Shown here in pieces: positions 24,379 to 32,053 of a stretch of 37,780 nucleotides of DNA. The stretch spans positions 1 through 37,780 of the forward strand of contig CBFHWY010000021.1 of the NCBI GenBank assembly GCA_965659675.1, given 5' to 3'. This DNA is from CBFHWY01 sp965659675. Its GTDB lineage: Bacteria; Bacteroidota; Bacteroidia; Flavobacteriales_G; Salibacteraceae. Each line of letters begins with the position of its first letter. The first letter of the stretch is position 1. Position numbers and translations under genes: made by a program. A model generated the notes under the pieces. It worked only from the letters and a program-made list of their open reading frames with translations, searched no databases and had not been told where the DNA came from.

Positions 24379-25850
24379 TCCTTCAATTCATAACATCCAA
24401 TATCGGGCTGGTTATCTCTTGGATCACCAGCGAGGTCGGTACTTGGAATGCTATCAAACGCGAAACCACCATCAACGGCTATAGAGTTTGCAACAAGGAA
24501 ATAGTTGTCCTCGAATGGATTCTCGAATAGAGGGTGATTATGTCCAGCTACATTTTCCGGGTTGAAGATGCAATTGGAGAAGTAATCCTGATTTAATTCC
24601 TCTTCATCTGTTCGCACAATGCAATGGTCAAAAGTTAGATTGAAGTTCCCAGATTCAGGATCCTCAATATCTATTTCCTCTTCTCTTGATCCATAGATGA
24701 TGCAATTCCTGAAAGATGCCCGATCGAGATCCCTGATCCTGGTATCACCATTGATATCATCAAATTGATTGTTCACGAATAGCAGGGGTTCCTGGCGATT
24801 TCCATCCCAATAATTCGCAAAACTGCAGTTGAGGAAGTCGTAGTTTCCTCCACCATTTATCGCAAGACTATAGGTTCCGCAATCTCTGATCAGCAGGTTC
24901 TTTGCACGGATATAGTGGTCACGAGCTAGCAAACCAATACCAACCATATTTTGGATCTGGGTATTATTAATGAGTATTGGGTTTTGAGCGTACTCCAGTG
25001 GATTATCAAAGGGCCAGCTTTCAGCCTGAATACCAACAAAACCATTTTTGATGATGGCATGATCGATCTGACAGATGCCCCCATTGTTGATCCAAATTCT
25101 ATCCCATTGTCCAGGACGTTCATCCCAAATATCCTCTAACCTTCCTCCCTGAAAAACCACTTCATTATCTTTTTCCCCAGAAACGATCAGGGAGGCTCCA
25201 CGAGAAACCCATAATCCAGAGAACTGCTGAAAGTGTATTTGAGCTCCCGCTTCAATATGAAGGGTTAGGGAGCTGTCGACGAGCAAATAACCAAGTATCA
25301 CATGAGGTTTGTCTGCTCTAAAGAAGATCTCTTTTCCAAAAAAGGGCAGACTGTCATAGCTACTTAAAAAGGAGAATACAGGCAGGCCCGGAATAAGATC
25401 CGTAGGTCTGTAATAATGCGCATCCTGCCCCCAGGCAACCAGGTCAATTTGCTGTGTGTTGCCGTTTGTCTCAAAATTCAGGAACTCCTGAATGATGAGT
25501 GGGTTATCACTCCGGTTTGGATCAACAGTAACCTCAGCAAAGATGAAGATACTGTCTTCTGGCCTGATGAGGACATCTTCAAATGAGCGTCCACTTATAC
25601 CATCCACATTTATTCTGAAACGAGAATTTGCTCCCTTATCCAGGCTTATCTCCGATATCAAGATGCTTTCCTTGTATGGATTAAATACCACCAGGCGTTC
25701 AGTTGCTGATCCAAGCGAAGTGAAGACAGTGTCAAAGAAAACAGTGTCGGTACTGAACGCTAACGTTGCAGAAGGGTCATCGAATATTTGCTCTTTTCTG
25801 CAGGATGAAAAGAGTAAAAGAACAATACTGACGAGAGTGAATATCCGCAT
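24375..25850 (-). CDS. Parallel beta-helix lipoprotein
   Basis: The 491-aa protein starts at the ATG at 25850, giving a lipoprotein signal MRIFTLVSIVLLLFSSC with Cys17. The frame is open to 25886, but those residues are polar. The N-terminal about 120 residues look like an Ig-like strand domain (FDTVFTSLGSATERLVVFNP). Residues about 170-460 show right-handed parallel beta-helix repeats of the pectate-lyase type (IQAESWPF, INNTQIQNMVGIGLLARDHYI, NCSFANYWDG). The C-terminus DLAGDPRDNQPDIGCYELKD resembles the common ending of Bacteroidota choice-of-anchor/beta-helix proteins. It is probably a cell-surface polysaccharide-binding or structural protein; the enzyme activity, if any, is unknown. Confidence 0.75.
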   Translation of the reverse strand: MRIFTLVSIVLLLFSSCRKEQIFDDPSATLAFSTDTVFFDTVFTSLGSATERLVVFNPYKESILISEISLDKGANSRFRINVDGISGRSFEDVLIRPEDSIFIFAEVTVDPNRSDNPLIIQEFLNFETNGNTQQIDLVAWGQDAHYYRPTDLIPGLPVFSFLSSYDSLPFFGKEIFFRADKPHVILGYLLVDSSLTLHIEAGAQIHFQQFSGLWVSRGASLIVSGEKDNEVVFQGGRLEDIWDERPGQWDRIWINNGGICQIDHAIIKNGFVGIQAESWPFDNPLEYAQNPILINNTQIQNMVGIGLLARDHYIRAKNLLIRDCGTYSLAINGGGNYDFLNCSFANYWDGNRQEPLLFVNNQFDDINGDTRIRDLDRASFRNCIIYGSREEEIDIEDPESGNFNLTFDHCIVRTDEEELNQDYFSNCIFNPENVAGHNHPLFENPFEDNYFLVANSIAVDGGFAFDSIPSTDLAGDPRDNQPDIGCYELKD

Positions 25851-25930
25851 TCGGCCACAAATGTACTCCTCAAACGTTAACTTCAAGCGGATATTTTGAT
25901 TTCACTGATGAAAGAACTGAGAAAAAGTAT

Positions 25931-25938
25931 TACTTTTG
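25931..25938 (+). promoter_or_regulatory. -7 element for rpmE2
   Basis: TACTTTTG matches TAnnTTTG and lies 18 nt before the ATG at 25957. A TTTG at 25895-25898 is too far upstream to be the -33 element. Confidence 0.4.
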
Positions 25939-25956
25939 TCGCCCAAATAAGAGACC

Positions 25957-26226
25957 ATGAAGAAAGGTATTCATCCGGAAAATTACAGACTAGTCGTATT
26001 CAAGGATATGTCCAATGGATATTCCTTCCTTTCAAGAAGCACTGCAGAGACCAAAGAAACTGTGGAGTGGGAAGATGGTAACGAGTACCCATTGATCAAA
26101 TTGGAGATTTCTCATAAATCTCATCCATTCTTCACTGGGAAAATGCAGTTTGTGGATACAGCCGGAAGGGTTGATAAATTCCGCAACAGGTATAAGAAGT
26201 TTGCCAAAGACAAGAAAGAAGACTAA
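25957..26226 (+). CDS. rpmE2: 50S ribosomal protein L31, type B
   Basis: The 89-aa protein begins MKKGIHPENYRLVVFKDMS and contains ISHKSHPFFTGKMQFVDTAGRVDKFRNRY, the L31 signature. It lacks the CXXC zinc-binding cysteines of type A L31, which identifies it as type B (bL31B), the zinc-independent form. It has its own promoter and a strong terminator. The following GlmU-family gene is often next to it in Bacteroidota, to my recollection. Confidence 0.95.
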   Translation: MKKGIHPENYRLVVFKDMSNGYSFLSRSTAETKETVEWEDGNEYPLIKLEISHKSHPFFTGKMQFVDTAGRVDKFRNRYKKFAKDKKED

Positions 26227-26233
26227 AGAAAAG

Positions 26234-26258
26234 ATCCCGCAACAGCGGGATTTTTTTT
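26234..26258 (+). terminator. Rho-independent terminator of rpmE2
   Basis: ATCCCGC (26234-26240) and GCGGGAT (26245-26251) form a 7-bp stem with an AACA loop, followed by eight T residues (26251-26258). It starts 8 nt after the stop codon. Confidence 0.93.
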
Positions 26259-26282
26259 GCCCTAAAATGTTTTCTTTGATGT

Positions 26283-27446
26283 ATGGAAATCCTTCTCTTC
26301 GATGGACCTCAATGGGAAACCTTACTCCCAATAAGTTATACCAGACCTATTTCTGAGCTAAAGCTCGGATATTTCAGCATAAAGGAAAAGTGGGAAAGAC
26401 TTAGTGGAGCTAAGGTTCTGATCAATTGCAGAAAAGAGCTTTCATCGAGTTACAAAAGTACCGAGAAGCATTCAGGACTTTTTATTAATGCTTCATTCCT
26501 GCCTTCTAAACCGCTTTGGGAAAAGATCTCACAGTTGAAAGATGGAGAGGCCATTTCTTCAAAAGGGGAGATGATCGCCTTTTGTTCTGATAAGACAATC
26601 GGTATTGATGATATTCAGCCTGAAAAGAATCTTGAGGTCGATATAGAGCTCAAACAACTAAATTATTACTGGGACATATTCAAGGCACTTGATGATGCAA
26701 TTCATCTGGATTTTGAATTATTAGGTGCAAGCACCCATCCCAGTTCGGAACTTCACGCTGCTGAGATCATAGGTGATGATCTATTTATATCTGAAGGCGT
26801 AGATATTTCCGGTGCGATCATCAACACCAAAACAGGTCCGGTGATCCTTGGTAAAGGGGCGCAAGTTATGGAAGGAGTGAGCATAAGAGGTCCGCTTGTT
26901 TTAGGAGATCACTCTGTGCTCAAGATGGGAGCCAAGATCTATGGCGCCAGCTCTTTTGGTCCGCATTGCAAAGTTGGAGGAGAAGTTTCCAATTCTTTTA
27001 TCCAGGGATACAGCAACAAGGGTCATGATGGCTTTTTAGGAAATTCAGTGATCGGAGCCTGGTGTAACTTTGGTGCAGACACCAATGTATCTAACTTGAA
27101 GAACAACTATTCCAATGTGAAGGTCTGGGATTATAAAACGGAAGGCTACATTGATAGTGGTGAGCAGTTTTGTGGACTTTGCATGGGAGATCACGCCAAG
27201 ACAGGGATCAACACGATGTTGAATACCGGAACAGTAATAGGGGTGTCTGCCAATGTTTTTGGTAGCGGATTTCCACCAAAATTCATCCCTTCATTCTCCT
27301 GGGGAGGTGAAAAAGTCGAGTATGATCTGGAAAAGGCGCTTGATACAGCAAGGAGGGTCATGTCAAGAAGAAACATTGAACTTTCCAAAGCAGATACCGA
27401 CATCTTGTCGCACATTAAGAAGAAAGAGGGTCATTTCTTCAGTTGA
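26283..27446 (+). CDS. GlmU family protein (divergent nucleotidyltransferase plus left-handed beta-helix)
   Basis: The 387-aa protein has a C-terminal left-handed beta-helix of hexapeptide repeats (about 160-340; VILGKGAQVMEGVSIRGPLVLGDHSVLKMGAKIYG) and NNYSNVKVWDYKTE, which resembles acetyltransferases of the GlmU type. Bacteroidota encode this separate GlmU-like family. The N-terminal about 150 residues stand where the nucleotidyltransferase would be. They begin MEILLFDGPQWETLLPISYTRPISEL and lack the G-X-G-T-R-M loop of active enzymes, so uridylyl transfer is doubtful. Its role, perhaps in sugar-nucleotide or cell-wall metabolism, is inference. Confidence 0.85.
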   Translation: MEILLFDGPQWETLLPISYTRPISELKLGYFSIKEKWERLSGAKVLINCRKELSSSYKSTEKHSGLFINASFLPSKPLWEKISQLKDGEAISSKGEMIAFCSDKTIGIDDIQPEKNLEVDIELKQLNYYWDIFKALDDAIHLDFELLGASTHPSSELHAAEIIGDDLFISEGVDISGAIINTKTGPVILGKGAQVMEGVSIRGPLVLGDHSVLKMGAKIYGASSFGPHCKVGGEVSNSFIQGYSNKGHDGFLGNSVIGAWCNFGADTNVSNLKNNYSNVKVWDYKTEGYIDSGEQFCGLCMGDHAKTGINTMLNTGTVIGVSANVFGSGFPPKFIPSFSWGGEKVEYDLEKALDTARRVMSRRNIELSKADTDILSHIKKKEGHFFS

Positions 27447-27548
27447 TCAGCGGTATTTGTGAACTGGCATAGCAATTGACTGTTTGTTTAACAAGCAGGA
27501 AAAGTCCCCGACCTAAGAGTTAATCGGCTAGCCTGATAAAAATATTAT

Positions 27549-29987
27549 ATGAACGATCCTTTTAAACTTCTAGAGCTCAGTAACCTTGTTGAAGATGCTG
27601 AATTCATTCCACTCGTATCCAATGAGGATGAGGAAGAGATGAATTCAGAAATGATTCCGGATGAGTTACCAGTCTTACCGCTTCGCAACACAGTTTTATT
27701 TCCAGGTGTTGTGATGCCAATAACGGTGGGACGTGATAAATCCATCAAACTGGTCAAAGAGGCGAATGAGAAAAGCAAGATCATTGGCGTGGTAAGCCAA
27801 ACCGATCCGAATAATGAAGAACCTAAAGCCAAAGACCTCAATAGGACAGGAACACTAGCTAAGATCATCAAATATCTGCGAATGCCTGATGGAACCATTA
27901 CCATTATCATTCAGGGAAAACGCAGATTTGAAGTAGAGGCCTGGACAGGAGAGGACCCCTATTTCACAGCCAGGGTGAAAGCATTGCCTGAAGTGAAACC
28001 AGAAATCCTTGATAAGAAGTTTACTGCGCTGATCGGTTCGATCAAAGAACTTGCGGCCAAGATCATTGAGCAATCACCAGAGATCCCTACTGAAGCGAAC
28101 GTCGCTATCAAGAATATCGAAAGCTCAAATTTCCTGATCAATTTCATTTCTTCCAATATGAATGCTGATTTCTCCTTGAAGCAGAGTATTTTGGAAGAGA
28201 ACTCCCTGGAGGCTAGAGCCCAAAAGGTGCTTACTAATTTGAGCAAGGAGCTAGAAATGCTCGAACTTAAAAACGATATTCAATCGAAGGTTAAGGTGGA
28301 TATTGATAAGCAGCAGCGAGAATATTTTCTTCAGCAGCAAATGAAAACCATTCAGGAAGAGCTTGGAGGAAATCCTCATGAGGCTGAGATGGAGGAAATG
28401 CGCAAGAAAGCTGAAAAGAAAAAATGGTCGAAAGAAGTAGGGGAGACGTTTAACAAGGAACTTGACAAACTGGGTAGAATGAACCCAGCGGCCATGGAAT
28501 ACAACGTACAGTTGAATTACCTGGAGACGATCTTAGAACTTCCGTGGAACGAATACTCCAAAGACAATTTTGACCTAAAACGTGCCAGAAAGATCATGGA
28601 TCGCGATCATTTTGGTTCGAGTAAGGTAAAAGAGCGCATCATTGAGCATCTGGCTGTGCTTAAACTAAAAGGTGACATGAAGTCGCCCATCCTTTGTTTA
28701 GCAGGCCCTCCAGGTGTTGGTAAAACCTCTCTTGGAAAGTCTGTTGCAGAGGCATTGGATAGATCTTATGTAAGAATGTCATTAGGGGGACTCAGAGATG
28801 AGGCAGAGATCAGAGGACACCGTAAGACCTACATTGGTGCTATGCCCGGTAGGATCATGCAGAACCTCAAAAAGGGCGGCTCATCAAACCCGGTATTCAT
28901 TCTGGATGAGATAGATAAAGTAGGAGCGAGTTTTCAGGGCGACCCGGCATCTGCATTGCTAGAAGTACTTGATCCTGAGCAAAATGATAGTTTCTACGAC
29001 AATTTTGTGGAAATGGACTACGATCTTTCCAAGGTCTTATTCATTGCTACAGCGAACGACCTTAGCAGTATTCACCCTGCACTGAGAGATCGTATGGAGA
29101 TCATTCAGATTCCAGGTTACACGGTCGAAGAAAAGATTCAGATCGCTAAAAAGCACCTGATCCCAAAACTTTTGAAGGATCACGGATTAAAACGCGGAAA
29201 TATAAATCTGGGTAAGTCAGAGTTATCACTGATCATCGAATCCTACACCAGAGAAGCTGGGGTAAGAACCCTTGAAAAACGTATCGCTTCTCTCGTGAGA
29301 AAGATCGCTACGCAAGTTGCCATGGATGAGGAATTTGAGCCCAAGTTGACCAAAACCGAAATTGAGAAGCACTTAGGTCCCGGTCATTCAAAGGATAAAT
29401 ATGAACGCAGTGCTATTCCCGGTGTCGTAACAGGACTCGCATGGACCCCAGTTGGTGGCGACATTCTCTTCATTGAGAGTTCCGTAAGTCCGGGTAAATC
29501 AAAATTGACCCTCACAGGTTCATTGGGAGATGTGATGAAAGAATCTGCGGTGATTGCCCTGGAGTATATTCGATCGCATGCCGAGGAATTCGGATTAAAA
29601 CCTGAGATCTTCGATAACTACAATGTGCACATTCATGTCCCTGAAGGTGCAACACCAAAAGATGGACCGTCCGCTGGGATAACCATGCTAACATCATTGG
29701 TTTCAGTGTTTACCCAAAGATTGGTTAAACCGAATATCGCCATGACGGGCGAGATCACCCTAAGAGGAAAAGTCTTACCGGTAGGAGGGATCAAGGAGAA
29801 GATCCTCGCTGCTAAAAGAGCTAAGGTGAAAGAGATCATTCTTTGCCAGGATAATAGAAAAGATGTTGAGGACATTGAGGCCGATTACATCAAAGGTCTG
29901 AAGTTTCACTACGTTGACACCATGTCAGAGGTACTTGAACTCAGTTTGATCAAATCAAAAGTAAAAGGGGCCAAAAGCTTTAACTAG
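27549..29987 (+). CDS. lon: ATP-dependent endopeptidase La (Lon)
   Basis: The 812-aa protein has the N-terminal LAN substrate domain (about 40-250, LPVLPLRNTVLFPGVVMPI), a coiled coil, an AAA+ module with Walker A GPPGVGKT at 386-393 and Walker B FILDEIDKV, and the C-terminal protease domain. The catalytic dyad is Ser708 in DGPSAG and Lys751 in GGIKEK. Lon degrades damaged and regulatory proteins in the cytosol. The 102-bp leader (27447-27548) shows no clear TAnnTTTG element; heat-shock control is likely from the family but not seen. The stop shares CTAG with that of the convergent response regulator. Confidence 0.97.
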   Translation: MNDPFKLLELSNLVEDAEFIPLVSNEDEEEMNSEMIPDELPVLPLRNTVLFPGVVMPITVGRDKSIKLVKEANEKSKIIGVVSQTDPNNEEPKAKDLNRTGTLAKIIKYLRMPDGTITIIIQGKRRFEVEAWTGEDPYFTARVKALPEVKPEILDKKFTALIGSIKELAAKIIEQSPEIPTEANVAIKNIESSNFLINFISSNMNADFSLKQSILEENSLEARAQKVLTNLSKELEMLELKNDIQSKVKVDIDKQQREYFLQQQMKTIQEELGGNPHEAEMEEMRKKAEKKKWSKEVGETFNKELDKLGRMNPAAMEYNVQLNYLETILELPWNEYSKDNFDLKRARKIMDRDHFGSSKVKERIIEHLAVLKLKGDMKSPILCLAGPPGVGKTSLGKSVAEALDRSYVRMSLGGLRDEAEIRGHRKTYIGAMPGRIMQNLKKGGSSNPVFILDEIDKVGASFQGDPASALLEVLDPEQNDSFYDNFVEMDYDLSKVLFIATANDLSSIHPALRDRMEIIQIPGYTVEEKIQIAKKHLIPKLLKDHGLKRGNINLGKSELSLIIESYTREAGVRTLEKRIASLVRKIATQVAMDEEFEPKLTKTEIEKHLGPGHSKDKYERSAIPGVVTGLAWTPVGGDILFIESSVSPGKSKLTLTGSLGDVMKESAVIALEYIRSHAEEFGLKPEIFDNYNVHIHVPEGATPKDGPSAGITMLTSLVSVFTQRLVKPNIAMTGEITLRGKVLPVGGIKEKILAAKRAKVKEIILCQDNRKDVEDIEADYIKGLKFHYVDTMSEVLELSLIKSKVKGAKSFN

Positions 29988-30451
29988 GAGATCAGGTTCT
30001 GACGGAGCAGAAACTCCATCTGCTTGTTGACTTTCTTTAGCTTTTCAGTAAGTATTTTGTTTTCGACCTTATAGGTGTAAAGCTCATGGGCATTGATGAA
30101 GGTAACCTTCAGCTCATTCACGTCCCAGGGCTTCTCAATGTAGCGATATACTTCCCCTTTGTTGATGGCACCAATCACTGCTTCAACGTCGGTGTAACCC
30201 GTGATCAAAACCCTTGTAGAGTCGGGGTATTTGTCTTTGACCTCCATCAAAAAGTCAATTCCAGTTTTATCGGGCATGCGCTGGTCTGTAAGGAGTATGC
30301 TAAAGCCTTGCTCATCTTCTTCAAGGATCTTGACGGCTTCATCTGCAGAGCTTGCTGTTACAATTTCAAAGTCACGACGATAGGTGGCCTTCATTGACAT
30401 GAGGTTGTTCTCTTCATCATCGACATACAGAATTCGCGGCTCCTCTAGCAT
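29984..30451 (-). CDS. Stand-alone response regulator receiver
   Basis: The 155-aa product is a REC domain (about 5-122) with the acidic pair Asp11-Asp12, phospho-acceptor Asp56 (LLTDQRMPD), the Thr of LITGYTD and the Lys of YIEKPW. A basic coiled tail follows (KVENKILTEKLKKVNKQMEFL) with no DNA-binding or enzyme domain. I start at the ATG at 30451; the frame is open to 30520. It closely resembles the receiver of the gene at 34188 (same VDD, YRMPD/QRMPD, LITG, AINRG/AINKG and EKPWD series) and probably belongs to that signalling unit, transcribed divergently from it. Confidence 0.85.
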   Translation of the reverse strand: MLEEPRILYVDDEENNLMSMKATYRRDFEIVTASSADEAVKILEEDEQGFSILLTDQRMPDKTGIDFLMEVKDKYPDSTRVLITGYTDVEAVIGAINKGEVYRYIEKPWDVNELKVTFINAHELYTYKVENKILTEKLKKVNKQMEFLLRQNLIS

Positions 30452-30603
30452 GGCACTAAGATAAATATTCCCTAGAATAGTACCTTTGGGAAACCCTAAC
30501 AGAATTATTTCGTACAACATGAGAATTTAGATTCTACTAAACTTGATACAGCTGCCTTGCAAATAAAAAACACCAAAGCACTTTTAATTTAACGGCCTGA
30601 ATT

Positions 30604-31338
30604 ATGTCTAAGGTTGTTAGGATCAAAGCTTTTCGAGCTATTGATGACCCTGAGCTATGCGAAAAGTTCATAGATGGTCACGCACGTGTATTGAGTAGTG
30701 TTGGAGTAGAGAAAGTCACCTCTTCTACAAATGACTGGATGCACAACCCCGCAGCCTTTGTGGTGATCTGTGAAGACATGCAGAGTGATCGCGTTTTTGG
30801 AGGTGCTCGCATACATATTCATGGAGGAAATCAGGACCTGCCAATAGTAGGCGCTGTTGAAGAGATGGATCCTAAGGTAAGGGATGTACTAGCCTCAAAA
30901 GCACCAGAAGGCACAGGAGAGTTCTGTGGGCTCTGGAACTCGCTGGAAGTGGCTGGATGGGGAATAGGAGCGATATATCTGATTCGTTCTTCTGTAGCTA
31001 TAATCAACCAACTAAAGGTGAATACGATGTTTGCACTTTGCTCTCCTTTCACCGCCCGAATAGCCGGACGTTATGGCTTTAAACTCTTCGATGAACTGGG
31101 CAATGATGGTACTTTCTATTATCCCAAGATAGATCTTCTTGCAACGGTAGTGTTCAACAAGGATATATATGCACTCGAAGGTGCCAATGAGCATGAACTA
31201 AAGAGAATAAAAAGCCTCAGGGCAGACCCTGCTCAAGTTCTAAAGGAAGAAAACAGGGGCAAAGAGGTCGAGATTCATTACGAATTGGATATTGAAAATA
31301 TAGATACTAGCCATTTCAATTATGGAAAAACACTATGA
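30604..31338 (+). CDS. GNAT-fold acyltransferase-like protein
   Basis: The 244-aa protein shows the order of a GNAT/autoinducer-synthase fold: a strand with VFGGARIHIH, then GEFCGLWNSLEVAGWGIGAIYLI, where AGWGIG sits at the acyl-CoA pyrophosphate-binding loop (R/Q-x-x-G-x-G/A), and then FTARIAGRYGFKLFDELG, the usual Y-x-x-x-GF end of the fold. The first residue of the loop is not the usual Arg/Gln. It is similar in plan to LuxI-type synthases, but I cannot show direct relationship. It overlaps the methyltransferase by 17 nt. A role in making a small acylated molecule is inference from context. Confidence 0.6.
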   Translation: MSKVVRIKAFRAIDDPELCEKFIDGHARVLSSVGVEKVTSSTNDWMHNPAAFVVICEDMQSDRVFGGARIHIHGGNQDLPIVGAVEEMDPKVRDVLASKAPEGTGEFCGLWNSLEVAGWGIGAIYLIRSSVAIINQLKVNTMFALCSPFTARIAGRYGFKLFDELGNDGTFYYPKIDLLATVVFNKDIYALEGANEHELKRIKSLRADPAQVLKEENRGKEVEIHYELDIENIDTSHFNYGKTL

Positions 31339-32053
31339 TGGTTCATACCTAAGAACAACGGAAGACGTACTTGGAGCGCTTAAGAAGAGTTCCTATGAAT
31401 ATTTCAAAGACCTCAAAGACTCGAAATTGATCGATCTGGGTTGTGGAATTGGAAGAGATATAAAACTGATGTCTGAGTTGCTCGACCCCTCTAATCAATA
31501 TATAGGAATAGATCATGATGAAGAGCTTCTTTCACAAGGAAGAAATGATGGGGCTGAGAGTCTGGATTTTATCAAGGCGGACGCTGAAAACCTGCCTTTT
31601 GAGGATGGGTCGATTGGCGGTTTGCGCACCGAGCGCATGTTCCAACACCTAAAAAAGCCTTTAAAGGTTTTAACGGAGATCGAGCGCGTTTTGGAACATC
31701 ATGGCAAAATCGTCGTACTGGAAACAGATTGGTCGAGTTTGTCTCTCTATGGCATGGACTATCAAGCTCAATTAAAACTCGTGGATTATCTGACGATGCA
31801 AAAGGTGAATAACGGTTTGGCTGCAAAAGAACTTCCGGGGGAATTTCTTTCTCGATCTTTTAACCTGGTAGAGTTTGACCTTGTGCCATTCACTTTGACT
31901 TCCCTTCAGGATGCGAATCGCTTCATCCAACTCGAAAAATGCATCATAGAGGCTGGTTTGGATCAGAAGCATAATCAAGGGCTAAACGAATTAGAGGATC
32001 GCTCTTTATTCAGGTGTCGTATGAATATGATCCTTCTTAGAGCAACAAAATAA
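31322..32053 (+). CDS. Class I SAM-dependent methyltransferase
   Basis: The 243-aa protein is a Methyltransf_11-type enzyme. Motif I is LIDLGCGIGRDIKLM, the acidic ribose-binding position is YIGIDHDEELL, motif II/post-I DFIKADAENLPFEDGSIGGL, and LKKPLKVLTEIERVLEHHGKIVVLE is the usual UbiE-like motif IV. The substrate is not predictable; small lipophilic molecules are usual for this group. It overlaps the GNAT-like gene by 17 nt and the histidine kinase start by TAATG, so the three are translated as one unit. Confidence 0.85.
   Translation: MEKHYDGSYLRTTEDVLGALKKSSYEYFKDLKDSKLIDLGCGIGRDIKLMSELLDPSNQYIGIDHDEELLSQGRNDGAESLDFIKADAENLPFEDGSIGGLRTERMFQHLKKPLKVLTEIERVLEHHGKIVVLETDWSSLSLYGMDYQAQLKLVDYLTMQKVNNGLAAKELPGEFLSRSFNLVEFDLVPFTLTSLQDANRFIQLEKCIIEAGLDQKHNQGLNELEDRSLFRCRMNMILLRATK

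Noticed and set aside
25492..25899. 135-codon open frame on the plus strand
   Set aside because: It is antisense to the N-terminal part of the beta-helix lipoprotein, whose signal peptide and domain pattern are clear.
27447..27548. Heat-shock promoter or terminator in front of lon
   Set aside because: Only weak short complementary bits (CCGA/TCGG near 27508-27527) are seen; no stem with T-run and no clear promoter consensus.
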